This document shows, piece after piece, positions 48,115 to 60,466 of a DNA stretch of 64,000 nt. Source of the DNA: Gossypium raimondii (Eukaryota; Streptophyta; Magnoliopsida; Malvales; Malvaceae); the NCBI RefSeq assembly GCF_025698545.1, contig NC_068571.1, forward strand, positions 44,177,733 through 44,241,732. Reading direction: 5' to 3'. Each line of letters opens with the position of its first letter. Within the stretch, counting starts at the first letter, position 1. The notes beneath the pieces were generated by a model that did not search any database, had not been told where the DNA came from, and saw nothing but the letters and a program-made list of their open reading frames with translations. The translations under genes were made by a program, and so were the position numbers.

Positions 48115-49507
48115 ACATCACTCTATTATCTTTAGTAAACTTAGACACCGATAACAAATTTTTGGTTATCCCAGGCACACACAGCAGAGACTTCAGAAAC
48201 AGTGAACGTGATCGAGTACGAAGAGAAGACTGACCAGTTAACCTGATAGAGAGCGCATGCCCATTACCCATATACACCTTACCTGAGCCATTGTATGGTG
48301 AACTGTCACTCAAAGTATTAGGGGAATTGGTGAGGTGATACGATGCGCCTGAGTCTAGATACCACGCATTATCTGCCACCGTGTCAGCTGTCGCAATAAG
48401 AGCCTGCGATGGCATGGACGCTGGCCCTGGAGCAGATGTGCTGATATGCTGTATGGGACTAGCAGAAACAGGATTAGACCACAACGGAGTAGGCGTGGGA
48501 GGGACATACCATTGCTGTTGTGGATAGGCAGGCATCCAGGCCTGAGGCGAAACACCATTTCTTACCATGCACACATTTTCCTGAGGGGTGGGAGGTGGTC
48601 TATAGTTTGTACTTTTGTAGGTGGCATCAAAATGGTAATAACACCGATCAACAAGATGACCAGCCTTCCCACATAACTGACACAGAAACCGCGAGCCCGA
48701 AGAACGCCCTCGTCCACGACCACGAGATCCTGATGAGGGTCGATATGCTGGTAATGAGGGATTACCGTCAGTAGAACCAGTAGGTTGATGTGTAACCATG
48801 TTGGCAGAACTTGAAACATCATGAGCAACTAATTACTGACGTGCTTCAGCATCGAGTAGCATTGTGGTAACACTCTGAACATCATAAGGAATTGGACTGG
48901 CAATGATGATTGTGAGCACTGATTCATATTCAGAGGATAAGCCATTGAGAATGGCTATAACATGCTCTCTGTCACTGATCGTTTCTCCACAGCTAGCAAG
49001 GCTATCACAGTAGCTTTTAATTTTCATTAAAAATTCCTTCATGGACAAATCAGCCTTACGCTGTGAATGCAATGCCCTCCTATAGAACATTAACTGATAT
49101 GTAGGTTTGCTGCCAAACAATCGAACAAGCGCATTCCAAATCTGAAGACTCGTATCAAGGCCAATAAGATGAGGAAGAATCGTAGGACTCATCGACGATA
49201 ACAACCATGACGCAAGAGCACAATCTTGCTGTTCAAAACGAGCAAACTCCGGATTATCTTGCGAGCCACTATCATCATCAAGAAACTGGGGAGGAGGAAC
49301 AAACTGAGGATCAAGAAACCTCTGAAGTTTATACGTTTTTACTGCTAACAGAACCTGCTGACGCCACAGCAAGTAATTATGATCGTCAAGAAGTACACTG
49401 ATCTTCTTGGTAGAGAAAAACCGACTGTCAATCATTTCATCTGGTAGAACAAACGCCATTGTTGGTGTAAGAGACTGAACTACAGAAGGGCTGGAAGTGG
49501 AAGTCAT
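48068..49507 (-). pseudogene. Copia gag and protease, one in-frame stop
   Basis: The frame 48833-49507 (224 residues, starting MTSTSSPSVVQSLTP) is the gag capsid-like part. A TAA near 48832 ends it, and the same frame continues to 48068. That second part has a Gly/Arg/Ser-rich RNA-binding stretch, a CCHC knuckle (CQLCGKAGHLVDRC, about 48640-48682) and the protease motif WYLDSGAS (about 48340-48367) with its catalytic Asp. A frameshift near 48100 breaks the join to the pre-integrase region. Confidence 0.92.
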
Positions 49508-49533
49508 GAAAGACTAACTAAGGAACGAACCTA

Positions 49534-49545
49534 CTTCTGATACCA
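49534..49545 (-). other. Primer binding site (tRNA-Met type)
   Basis: The minus strand reads TGGTATCAGAAG immediately next to the 5' LTR. Confidence 0.88.
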
Positions 49546-49787
49546 TGTTAAATTCTATATTAAAGATAAAATCTTAAATACAAAGAAGAAAACAATACAA
49601 CTCAAAATCTATCTTTCTAGGTGCTTGGTGCTATACTATATATAGGAGCTTATGAAGCTGATAACTGCATATAACTGCTAACAGCTATTAGCTACTAACA
49701 GCAGCAACAAACTTTAACAGTCTTACAACTGAAAGTAACTAACTTTAACAGACTGGAGTTAATGCTTAACTCAGTTATACTCTAACA
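49546..49787 (-). repeat. 5' LTR of the 44884-49787 Copia
   Basis: 242 bp, TGTTAAATTC...CTCTAACA, with an ACTATATATAG stretch at about 49633 that would fit a TATA box in either direction. Confidence 0.95.
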
Positions 49788-49792
49788 AAGCA

Positions 49793-50777
49793 AACGTGGG
49801 ATCAGATCAATCAACTAAGATGGAGACTCAACATAAATAGGCATTCTCTAGTGGGCCTTGATGGGTTGCCAAACACATCTAATTTTGCATTTACATGTTA
49901 TAATAATACATTAGAATTGTGTTTTTTTATATTTTATATTTGAAATAAATATCAAAATTATATATGAATATTTATCCATTGTATAATGTCATAGGTGAAC
50001 TTTAATTTTTACAATTTTATACATGAAAAATTGATTTGATTCAATTTCTACAAATCATTGATAAGATTATCAAATTAGCACAATCTTATGTTGATATATT
50101 GCATACACAAACAATTATATTAATCCAATATGAAAATAAATATATGTATTTATTTCTTTAAATGTGTATTGTTGAATTAAAATTAAAGTTTCATGTATAC
50201 ATATGAATCACAATTCAAATTTCATATATATAATTACACAAAATCAAAATTCACATATCAAATTACACATTAGATTAGAGTTCATATATACCCATTTATA
50301 ATTTTACCATCTTGACATAAGCTTTCATTAAATATTCATGCAAAGTTTAAATAAGTTTGACAAATTAATTTAAATAGCATTGTAATAGGTTTTAAATTAA
50401 AAACTATGAGATATTTTTCATCATTTAGCGGTCAATTTTGTTGACTAAAATTTTAAGTTATATGAAGTAACAAATTACCAATTCTAATTTCTATTTCTAT
50501 TTTATTATTTTAAATGATTATTAATTATATTGATATTAGGAATTAATTAAATATTAATTGATTAAAATCTAAGATTCATTTTTAAAAATAACATGAGAGT
50601 AGCTATGTAATTTAAAATTTTAATATAATATTTTATAACTTTTAATAGTGAGATTAGTACGACCTTCAAAAAATAGTGAGATTAGTTTGAACCTTGCTAA
50701 TTAAGAAATAACCTTTAGCCAAAGAAACGATTTGTAATGTTTTTTCTCTTCTTTTTAATTTACCTTTTTATTGAATT
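49793..50777. other. AT-rich intergenic spacer
   Basis: No gene or bounded repeat recognised. Confidence 0.6.
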
Positions 50778-50782
50778 ACTTT

Positions 50783-51982
50783 TGTACAAGCCCAAATTTG
50801 CCCGGCCCACCAGAGAAAATAAAACAAAAACAACAAGCCCAAAATATAAAAAAAACCTAAAGGCCCGATTGGCCCAAAACCTAAATTCTTCAACAAAAAC
50901 CCTAGCCTCCTGTTGCGCCGTACCTAACCTCTGCCACCTATGACATCCACTTGCTCCGCCGCTACCGCCAACCACCACCTACAAAATCAAAAAGCAAGAA
51001 GTGACAGCATACTGAATATACTAAAAAATGTGTAAAAATCAGCTATAAAAGCCGAGATTTAATGCTTGTAAAAGCCCCCCTTTTTCACGAATATTTGAGA
51101 AATAAAAACAGAAAAAGATTTCTTAAAGGAATTTTTTTTAGATTTGCATTTTTATTTTCTGTCCATTTTTTATTTTTTATTTTTGATACTAAATAATAAG
51201 TATAAAAAAGGAAGAGGAAAAGAAACTCACCTGCGTCCGCCAATCTACTCGCCGTCGACGGCCTCGCTGGAAAAGGAGAAGAAACGAAACGTTTCTTCGT
51301 TGCTCCGCCAGGTTTGGCCAGGTTTTCAGGAGTTTTGGCTTCGGATCCTTGCTCCACGTGTAAAGGGCTTCGAAAGGGGTTATTTTTGTTTTTCTGGCCA
51401 CCGTAGACGGCGGAGCCGTCGCCGGCGGCCAGAGCAACGGCTGATGAACGGACTCCTGCCGAATTTTCGGGAGGGGGAGAGGATTTGAGAGAGTTTTCTG
51501 AGGTTCTTTTTTTTTTTTTGAGGAAGAAAGAAAATGAAATTTTTTGAAAAAAATTTGGTTTAAATAGGGAAGCAAAATGGCGCCGTTTGCTCAGCCCTTT
51601 CAAACGCCAAAATGGCGTCGTTTTGTGCCATCCAACCCGAATCGACCCACTCCAGGCCAGGATCCACGTGTTTTTTAGCTGAAGGGCTAATTGTGCTTTC
51701 AGTCCTTCCGCTTTTAAATAATTTTGCAATCAAGTTCCTTTTATGTTTTTAAATTCGCTCAGTAATTTATTTTTCTTTACAATCTGATCCCTTGGAACTG
51801 TGCGTTTTGGAGGAGAAAGGAAAATTTCCCTTTTAGTCCCTCCATGTTATGCGCGTGTTCAGAATAGTCCTCCCATTTTACTTTTTATAGATTTGGCCCC
51901 GAATTTTGTTTTAAAATCCAGTTTAGCCATTTTTTTGTTATTTTGGTTATTTTATTATTAAAATCAATAAATTTGATATTAT
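50783..51982 (+). repeat. 5' LTR, left part, of the 50783-57619 Gypsy
   Basis: Nearly identical to 55133-56338 over its length, including GGCGCCGTT-type and CTCCACGTGTAAAGGGC words. It continues after the nested insertion at 54290-54589. Confidence 0.9.
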
Positions 51983-54289
51983 TGTAGTCGGCCCAAATTG
52001 GCCCGGGCCTGTTAAAATAAATAATAGGTATGACCCGATTTTAAGCCCAAACCTAACCCAAAATACTAAAAATCGAAAACCCTAGGCAACAAAGATGAAC
52101 TACCATAATGACCTCACCCTCCCACGCCTCCGCGATTGTCGCAGCACAGCCCTCCGTGCGAGCGCGCCTCTTCAACGGCCACCAAACCTACGAGAAAATA
52201 GCAACAAACACTAACGAAACAGAATAGCAAAGGGAAACATAGTAGATTTTCATTTTTTATTATTCTATTTTTTCCTTTTCTTTTCCATTTCGGCTATTTA
52301 AAGCCGTGAAATCTGTAAATAAAGGGGATTCGGGGAAAAAAGGGGACGGAAAAGGATAGAGAGGAAAAGAAATTGAAAAGAAATTTTTTTCGAATAAAGG
52401 CTTTTTCCTTCTATTTTATTCGGTGTTCATTTTTTTAGATTGTTTGTTTTGTTTTTTTACTTTTGCAAAATATAAAGAAAAGAGGAGAAAGCTTACCTTT
52501 TTTTCGCCGGAGTTGTCGAATCGTCACTATCTCCGCCGTAATCGGAGCTCCGGTACAAAGGCCGGCGAGTGACGGCGCAAGAGAAAAAGAGTTTTAAAAA
52601 ACCCTAACAGAGAGTTTTAGGGTGTTTTTTTTATTTTTTTTCCCTTTCAACTTTTTTTTTGCTGCAAAATTTTTGAAAAAAGGAAGTAAAATTGGTTTTA
52701 AATAATAAAGGCAAAAAACGGCGCCGTTTTAATGGCCAAACCCGCGCGTCGACCCAACCCGCAACTAGGGTCCGCACGTTCTGGCCTCCAATGGGGAATT
52801 TGCGCGTTTGACCCCTCCTCCTTTATTTTTATTTTAATGCGGTATTTCATGTATTTTCAATTCAGCAACGAAATTTCTTTCCTGCTTCAATTTGGTCCAG
52901 GGGTCATGTGCCTGCACCCACTAGAACGGCGCCGTTTGGCCAGCGCGGGGATATTTATTTCTTTGGTCCTTTCCCTTTCATGCGCAATTTAATTTGGCCC
53001 TTTTGTTTTTTTAATTTTTGACCCTAAAAGTCTGTTTAATTTTGATTTAGTCCCCATTTGTTGTTATTTCTATTATTATTATTACTACTACTATATATAT
53101 ATACGCATGCATATATACTATATAATATGTACTTTATATATTAAATGTTTTTAATGCATATACATTTTTTTTATATATTTCGTTATTGTTTTATCCTCAT
53201 AGTTTTATATACATATATATATATACATTTATATTTTATAATGTTCATATATTTTCCATGTTTTATAATTCGTACGTATATATACATTTTAAAAAAAACA
53301 TTTTTACTGTTCTATATATATTCTATTATTTTATACATATTGTACATATGTAAATATTTTAATATACATATACATATTTTCATAATTTACCAATACATAC
53401 ACTTATACATTTTTTTATTTTGTAAATATATACACATATACATTTTTATCTTTATTTTATTTTCATGTTTTTCATATACATATATACATGCATTTTTTTA
53501 TTAGTTTTTTGGTTAGATGAATTTCATTCTTTCTTTTTGTTTGCAAATTTACTTGTATATTGTACTTATATATATATATATTTGTAATTATTTATTCATA
53601 TATGTTTGAAATTAAAGTTGTGTTTCATATTATACATTAACTTTTAACATACCTTTCGGGAAATATATTTTGGTTTTATCGAAGCATTAAAATCATCATA
53701 TTTTTACAAATTTCCAAAATATTTGGCATTCATGATTCTCGGGAAAGAACTTACTGGATTGCGATTATTTTTCGATGAATTTAGAAAGCTAAGTATTTGT
53801 TTTGCAATAAATTCGCAAATTTTAAATAAAAGCTTATTCTCGGGAATTCAAAATGTTGAGTCCTAACTTACTGGTCATGACATTTTCTTCTCGAAATAAG
53901 AATTTTCAAAAGCAAAAGGCAGTATTCGGGTATTTTGAAGATTTAAAAACATTGTGCCCTAACTCACTGGGTGTGGTGTTTTATTTCTTTGAAATAAGAA
54001 TGTCTTATTATTTTAATTCGTTTATGAAATAAGAAGTTTCCTTTTAAAATCTTTTCAAATTTTCGACACCAAGGCATTAAAAAAAATCAATTTGGTACCA
54101 ATTTTGGGCGTTACGAGGGTGCTAATCCTTCCTCGTATGTGAATCGACTCGAACTGTTTTCTCAAATTTCGCAGACCAAAATTATTTTTAAGGTGGGCCA
54201 ATCACACCTTAATAAAGGATCGGTGGCGACTCCAGTTTTTATTTTTAAGTCGAAACTAAAATTTTTGTTTTCAAAAAACGGTTTCGACA
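51983..54289 (+). mobile_element. Solo LTR nested inside a Gypsy LTR
   Basis: The 2307-bp segment begins TGTAGTCGGCCCAAATTGGC and ends ACGGTTTCGACA. It is flanked by ATTAT at 51978-51982 and 54290-54294. The uninterrupted target can be read in the partner LTR near 56335. Its 3' part (GGGCGTTACGAGGGTGCTAA, GGTGGCGACTCC) resembles the 3' part of the host LTR (57421-57570), so the two families are related. 53080-53510 is a TATATA-rich low-complexity tract. Confidence 0.9.
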
Positions 54290-54589
54290 ATTATTATTAT
54301 TTATTATTAGTTCTTATTTTCCTTTTATTTATTTATTCATTATTATATTATTATATAAATTAGTTTTGCATTACTTTTCATATTTTATATTTTATATTTA
54401 TTTGTTTATTTTTTTAAAAATTATGTATATATATATATTTATCTCATTATATCATTTTATTATTTATTATTTACTTCTAGCTTTTATACTTTCAAATTAT
54501 TATTATTATTATTATTATTATTATTTACCTATTTATATCCTTTTTTAAATTTCAAACTTTGTTATGTACATCTATACATCTATACATTT
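54290..54589 (+). repeat. 5' LTR, right part (truncated)
   Basis: Matches 56339-56617 of the 3' LTR, including an (ATT)n tract, then stops at TATACATTT where the deletion junction joins internal sequence. Confidence 0.85.
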
Positions 54590-55020
54590 AAGCAGTAGTG
54601 GATCAGATCGAAGACGGTGAATCTTATCTTTCCATGGTAGTAGGGAAGCAGATTTAAGCACCAGCCTTATCTCTCTGAACAGCAGTGGAGTAGGTTGAGG
54701 ATTGTAGATCTTGTCTCCCCAAGTAGTAGTGGAGCAGATCAAAGGTAGCAAATCCTATCTCCCTAAAGTTGCAGTGGAGCGGATTAAAACAATGAATCCT
54801 ATACATCTGAGGTTGCAGTAGGTCGGATTGAATCTACCATAACAAGTCTTATCTCCCTAAAGTTGTAGTAGAGCAGACTGAAGATAGCGGATCTTATCAT
54901 ATCAAACATTATCTCCCTAAAGTTACAGTGGAGCAAGTTGAAGATACCAACCACGTCCCCCAAAAGTTGCAGCAAAGTGGATCGAAGCAACCAGACGCAG
55001 TGGACTGAAATGAAGCTACT
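54590..55020 (+). repeat. Minisatellite-like tandem array in the element's internal region
   Basis: About seven or eight degenerate units of roughly 50-65 bp, each with a form of TTATCTCCCTAAAGTTGCAG followed by TGGAGCAGATTGAAGATAGC. Such variable tandem repeats just before the 3' LTR are typical of Tat/Ogre-group Gypsy elements. This is family knowledge, applied by inference. Confidence 0.75.
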
Positions 55021-55120
55021 TGAAGAAGAGAAGCACCAGAACAAGTCGAGACTTGGAAAAACTAGGCAAAATTGGCCCTTTTGAAGTCTTTGCTCTATTC
55101 TTGTTACACGACAATGAACA

Positions 55121-55132
55121 AAGAGGGGCAGC
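55121..55132 (+). other. Polypurine tract of the 50783-57619 Gypsy
   Basis: AAGAGGGGCAGC lies directly before the 3' LTR, as expected for the plus-strand primer. Confidence 0.85.
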
Positions 55133-57619
55133 TGTAGAAGCCCAAATTTGCCCAGCCCACTAGGGAAAATAAAACAAAAACAACAAGCCCAAAATATAAA
55201 AAAAAACCTAGAGGTCCGATTGGCCCAAAACCTAAATTCTTCAGCAGAAACCCTAGCCTCCTGTTGCTCCGCACCTAACCTCTGCCACCTATGACATCCA
55301 CTTACTCCGCCGCTGCTGCCAACCACCACCTGCAAAATCAAAAAGCAAGAAGTGACAGCATACAGAATAGACTAAAAAATGTGTAAAAATCGGCTATAAA
55401 AGCCGAGATCTAATACTTGTAAAAGCCCCCCTTTTTCATGAATATTTGAGAAATAAAAACAGAAAAAGATTTCTTAAAGGATTTTTTTTAGATTCGCATT
55501 TTTATTTTTTGTCCATTTTTTATTTTTTATTTTTGATACTAAATAATAAGTATAAAAAAGGAAGAGGAAAAGAAACTCACCTGCATCGGCCGATCTATTC
55601 GCCATCGACGGCCTCGCCGGAAAAGGAGAAAAAAACGAAACGTTTCTTCGGTGCTCCGCCGGGTTTGGCCGGGTTTTTGGGGTTTTGGCCTTGGATCCTT
55701 GCTCCACGTGTAAAGGGCTTCGAAAGGGGTTATTTTTGTTTTTTCGGCCACCATGGACGACGGCGCCGTCGACGGCGGCACCGTCGCCGGCGGCAGACGA
55801 CCAGAGCGGCGGCTGATGACTGGATTTTTGGGAGGGGGAGAGGATTTGAGAGAGTTTTCCGAGGTTTTTTTTTTTGAGGAAGAAAAAAAATGAAATTTTT
55901 TGAAAAAAATTTGGTTTAAATAGGGAAGTAAAACGGCGCCGTTTTGCTCAGCCCTTTAAAACGCCAAAATGGCGTCGTTTTGTGTCATCCGACCTGACCC
56001 GACCCGCTCCAGGCCAGGATCCACGTGTTTTTTAGCGGAAGGGTTAATTGCGCTTTCAGCCCTTCCGCTTTTAAATAATTTTGCAATCAAGTTCCTTTTA
56101 TGTTTTTAAATTCGCTCAATAATTTATTTTTCTTTAGAATCTGATCCCCTGGAATTGTGCATTTTGGAGGAGAAAATAAAATTTCCCTTTTAGTCCCTCC
56201 ATGTTATGCGCGTGTTCAGAATAGTCCTTCCCTTTTATTTATTTATAGATTTGGCCCCGAATTTTGTTTTAAAATCCAATTTAGCCCTTTTTTTGTTATT
56301 TTGGTTATTTTATTATTAAAATCAATAAATTTGATATTATTATTATTTATTAGTTCTTATTTTCCTTTTATTTATTTATTCATTATTATATTATTATATA
56401 AATTAGTTTTGCATTACTTTTCATATTTTATATTTTATTTTTATTTGTTTATTTTTTAAAATTTTATATATATATTTATCTCATTATATCATTTTATTAT
56501 TTATTATTTACTTCTAGCTTTTATACTTTCAAATTATTATTATTATTATTATTATTTACCTATTTATATCCTTTTTAAATTTCAAACTTTGTTATGTGCA
56601 TTTATACATATATACATTTTATTTTTTATTGTTATTATTGTTTTACTTGATGTTTATTTATTTATTTATATGTCCATTATCATTTTTAAAAATATTTTAG
56701 TTTTATTTGTCTATTTACTTGTTATTTTATATGTAATTGATTATTTATTATACTTGTGGTGGTTGCTCGTGTTATCTATGTTCACATCGTCGTATTCATT
56801 ATTGTCATTTATTAACGCGGCATTTATTCATATATCAAATTTAATATTACATCAATTTTTACCCAAATTCGTAAAAAAAAATTGAAAATAAAGGTAATAC
56901 TCGGTATTTGGGATCTTCGAGAGGATTGAGCCCTAACGTATTGGGTTCCAATTTTCTTTGTTGAATCTAAATAATCGAGAATACTCTTTAATAAAAAAAC
57001 ACATAGATAAAAGCTCATTATCGGGAATTCAATACGTTGTGTCCTAACGCATTGGATATGACACGTTATTTTCTCGAAATGAAGATTTTTCTAAAAAAAA
57101 TAATAAAGCCAGTATTCAATATTTAGAATTTTGAGAAATTGTGCCCTAACGTATTGACCTGCGATTTCTTCATCTGACTTAAACAGTTGAATATCCTTTT
57201 AAATTTTATTGCACGAGTTTTTTGGACAAGCTCATTTTTGAGAAGGTGAAATATCATGCCCTAACTCATTGGGTATGACATTTTTCTCTCTGAAATGAGA
57301 GGGTCTTAACATGTAATTTGATTTATACAAGTTTTTAATACAAGGATCATATTTCGAATCTCTTCAAAGTTTCCAATTCTCGACACTAAGACACTAATTA
57401 ATCAACTAGGTACCAATTTTGGGCGTTACGAGGGTGCTAATCCTTCCTCATACGTAATCGACTCCTGAACCCGTTTTTCTGAATCTTGTAGACCAAAATT
57501 ATTGTTTTAATAAATAACCACTTATCGAGGTGACCCAATCACACCTCATAAAAAAGGATTGGTGGCGACTCCCGTATTTTTTTTTTAAATCCAAGTCAAC
57601 CCCGTTTTCAATGTCAACA
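55133..57619 (+). repeat. 3' LTR of the 50783-57619 Gypsy
   Basis: 2487 bp, from TGTAGAAGCCC to TCAATGTCAACA. It is complete, unlike the 5' LTR. Four related lines of the CCCTAAC.CATTGG type (for example 56928, 57033, 57140, 57260) form a loose internal repeat, also present in the nested LTR near 53860-53970. Confidence 0.9.
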
Positions 57620-57881
57620 ACTTTATTGTCTACTGACAACTTTTCTATCGCATGATTTGGATTAGTTTGTTTTGTGAAGTTTCTCTTTACAAAAACCATT
57701 AAATTATTCTATTTTAAAAATTTGTATTGGCATAAAAACACTTCATCCTCAATTTCTTGTGAAATGGAATTTTTCTAAATCCCAAAACAAAATCCCATCT
57801 TTCATGTTTTAGTTGGACTTCAAAAGAATGACTTTTTTTCTGAAAATTTGATTAAAATTGATTTTGAATTTTTATAGTTAT

Positions 57882-58196
57882 TATAGGAATATCTGTATCG
57901 AAATTAGATTACATTTTATTTTATTTTTATTTAAAAATCAACAAATTAAATTAAAGTGCAAACTAATCATTTCAATTAAAATTTGTACTTTTAAAAGCGA
58001 TATAAGCGATGAATAATCATACACTTTACATGAAATGCCATATGTACTTCATATAGATGTACATATGTCATTTTTAACAATAAAATGGATGAAATTTACT
58101 CTTTGGTTTAATGTACAATAACTAATTTACTCATTTTTTAGTAGAAACAAAATGTGATCCGACTTCTAATATAAATATATTCATGATACTTTTACC
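57882..58196. repeat. Degenerate R1 MITE copy
   Basis: Ends ATGATACTTTTACC like the complete R1 at 18152-18513, with words AAATTAGATTACATTTTATTT, AAAGTGCAAACTAATC and ACAAAATGTGATCCGAC in the expected order. Confidence 0.65.
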
Positions 58197-59181
58197 GAAT
58201 TTTCAATTATTATACTATTTTCGCAAAATAAAAAGAGAAAAAGGAAAAATGATTATCAAAATGGGGTGAAGCACAATGAGAAGGACCCACAAACATAAAA
58301 AATAGGGTAGCCAATTGCCACACATTGTTACAATCATGACTTGTTTAGATCTTAAAATCTCCCAATCACCTGATTAAAAGCAAAGTTAGTTGAGTCTTTT
58401 TATACATACAATTCCGACGACATGGAAGTTATGGGTTGGAGCATTATTCTTTATTGTATTTTATTGAATGAAGCTACTTTTATTAGCCCCAAAAAAAAAT
58501 TATTTGGATTAATTCGGGTTACAATGGAAGACAAGAGCCAATTAGATTTAATTCAGGATATACCCATTAGGTTATATAGTAGAGGGACTAAAACCATAAT
58601 TTGGATTTAATTTTAAATTTCATTCATCTATTTCTTATAAAAATTGAGAAATTAATTCTTCTATTTTAATTTGTGTATTCGTATTTTACAAAAATTAAAA
58701 ATTAATCTAATTTAGAAACACTATTAAACTTTGACGTGAAATCAACAATTTGTGGTCACCCATAATTAGATTAACTTTTAAAATTTATAAAATATGATAA
58801 CAAAATTTTGATAAATTAAATTAAAAGACTAACTTTTAATTTTAATAAATCGTGAGTCAAGATTTATTTCAAGTGGACGCGTGGAAACATATTTTATTGA
58901 CTTCTCTCATCAGCAATTGAGAGGAAGTTAGATTTTGAACATTCTTTTAAAAAAAATATTTTGAACTGAGAATGAGACTCCCTTTTAAGTCGTCTTCTCT
59001 CAAAAACTCGTTTTGAATATGCTCAATCTATTCATTATTTCAATTTCCTAAGAAATTAAGTTCCTTCCCATTTTTGAGTGTATATAAAAATGTTACTATT
59101 TCGATCTAAGTTTCATAACGTGTAGATTTCTTTTTTAAAATTTACATTATTAATTTCATCCTCTCTTCTACTTATATTATT

Positions 59182-59608
59182 GAGTAAATCACATCAAATG
59201 TTATTAAACTATGAGGAAATTTTTGTTTTGATTATTCAATTTCAAAAAGTTACAAAATGGTTATTAAATTATTTGAGAGTTTTCATTTAAGTTACTGTGC
59301 TGTTAAAATCATGGATGTATGACCTTCCCTATCTCTTCTACAGTTCAAGGTTATTTTTTTTTTTCATAAAACAGTTTTGAACATCACAAATTTACAAACC
59401 AAAATTCAAATTGCTTTCTTCTCCAATCTTTGGCACGAACTATCAGATCAACTTGAATCTAAGGTATGTTCTTCTACTAATCGATGGGTACGAATCTATC
59501 GTACCGATCATCAAATCATCACTTAAAAGCTCGCTAATTGAACTTTAAAAAATAACTTAACAACGTAAATTTACTAATAAATTAGTGACCTTGAATGTAG
59601 TTTACTAA
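59182..59608. repeat. R2 repeat, copy 3
   Basis: Starts GAGTAAATCACATC and ends TGTAGTTTACTAA, with CAATTTCAAAAAGTTACAAAA and GAGAGTTTTCATTTAAGTTA in family order. Confidence 0.65.
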
Positions 59609-60302
59609 GAAAAATAATTAAAAAAGATTAGGTAAATCTGAAATAAAATGCAACCCATAATTAGTTGAAGTATAAGTTAACTGTTCTTACAATCAAGTTT
59701 TTAGAAAAATAAAGCCAGACGCAAGAGAATCGTGTATACTACTATATCCAAACTAATTTCTAGAAAATGAAATAAAATGCAACATCAAACATTTACAAAC
59801 AAATTTGTTTTGTAATTGCTTAATAATGCAACATTTTATTGCTTGATCATGATGTTTGACTAATATAAAATAACTATGTATTTGTTTTCTTAAATGGTGA
59901 ATGTTTTGAAATAAGGAAGATTATTAAATTAAAATTAAAAATTTGCATGTGGTGACTATAACCTATTATCTAAATCATATAAAGAAAAAGGAGGAGAAAT
60001 AATTCCATCCATATGTATACACAAGATTTGTATAATAATCTGAATATTAAACTTGAAAGCGTGATATTTAATAAAACATTAAGAATATGTCCCCAAAATC
60101 AAATTTGTTGTTTTCTTCAATTTTATTGGTAAAATTTAATGTGGGTTGGTAGGAATAGAAATGCCAATTTTTTATTTCTATTTCAATGCAACCTCTAAAT
60201 CAACATAATTAGATTGTTAAGTCCAAACGTTTAAAGCTTGAGTTTGTTACAATATATTTTTATACTTATTTCAATTAATTAATCACCTTTTTATAATTTT
60301 AA

Positions 60303-60466
60303 GAGTAAACCACATCATTATTGGTAAATTTCTTTTTGATCGCTTGATTATAAAAAGTTATTAAATAGTCACCAACTATTCAATTTCAGTGACCAAAAAA
60401 AAAAAAATCAAATAGTTGTGTGACCAAAAAAATACTAATAATTGGGGACTACAATATAATTTACTT
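60303..60466. repeat. R2 repeat, short internally deleted copy
   Basis: Starts GAGTAAACCACATC and ends AATATAATTTACTT, with only the terminal parts of the family left (164 bp), joined near 60385-60410 by an A-rich run. Confidence 0.6.

Larger units (their letters stand above)
44884..49787 (-). mobile_element. Nearly complete Ty1/Copia retrotransposon
   Basis: The 4.9-kb element has 240/242-bp LTRs and a perfect AAGCA target duplication (44879-44883 and 49788-49792). The primer site and polypurine tract are intact-looking, and gag-pol covers the whole interior. All key catalytic motifs of protease, integrase and reverse transcriptase can be read. About four lesions remain (one stop and three frameshifts), so it cannot make a full polyprotein now. 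The Copia fragment at 1-720 is a relative. Confidence 0.95.
50783..57619 (+). mobile_element. Internally deleted Gypsy-type element with a solo LTR inside its 5' LTR
   Basis: The outer 5-bp duplication is ACTTT (50778-50782 and 57620-57624). The 5' LTR begins TGTACAAGCCCAAATTTG and the 3' LTR begins TGTAGAAGCCCAAATTTG. The 5' LTR is interrupted by another LTR (51983-54289) and lacks its last ~1 kb. The deletion joins it directly to a short internal stretch (54590-55132) that ends in a polypurine tract. All of gag-pol and the primer site are gone. The Pro- and basic-rich open frames in the LTRs (51085-51729, 55446-55877 and others) are not protein genes. Confidence 0.9.

Noticed and set aside
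51085..51729. 214-residue minus-strand open frame
   Set aside because: Lies wholly in the LTR of the 50783-57619 Gypsy and recurs in broken form in the other LTR; Lys/Phe/Ser-rich low-complexity content without a domain.
53145..53504. 119-residue Tyr/Ile/Phe-rich frame
   Set aside because: Product of the TATATA low-complexity tract in the nested solo LTR.
54799..55341. 180-residue minus-strand open frame
   Set aside because: Spans the tandem array, the polypurine tract and the LTR start of a Gypsy element on the opposite strand; no protein features.
55446..55877. 143-residue plus-strand open frame with Arg-rich end
   Set aside because: LTR sequence again; the Arg run comes from GGCGGC repeats and the same region in the partner LTR is differently framed.
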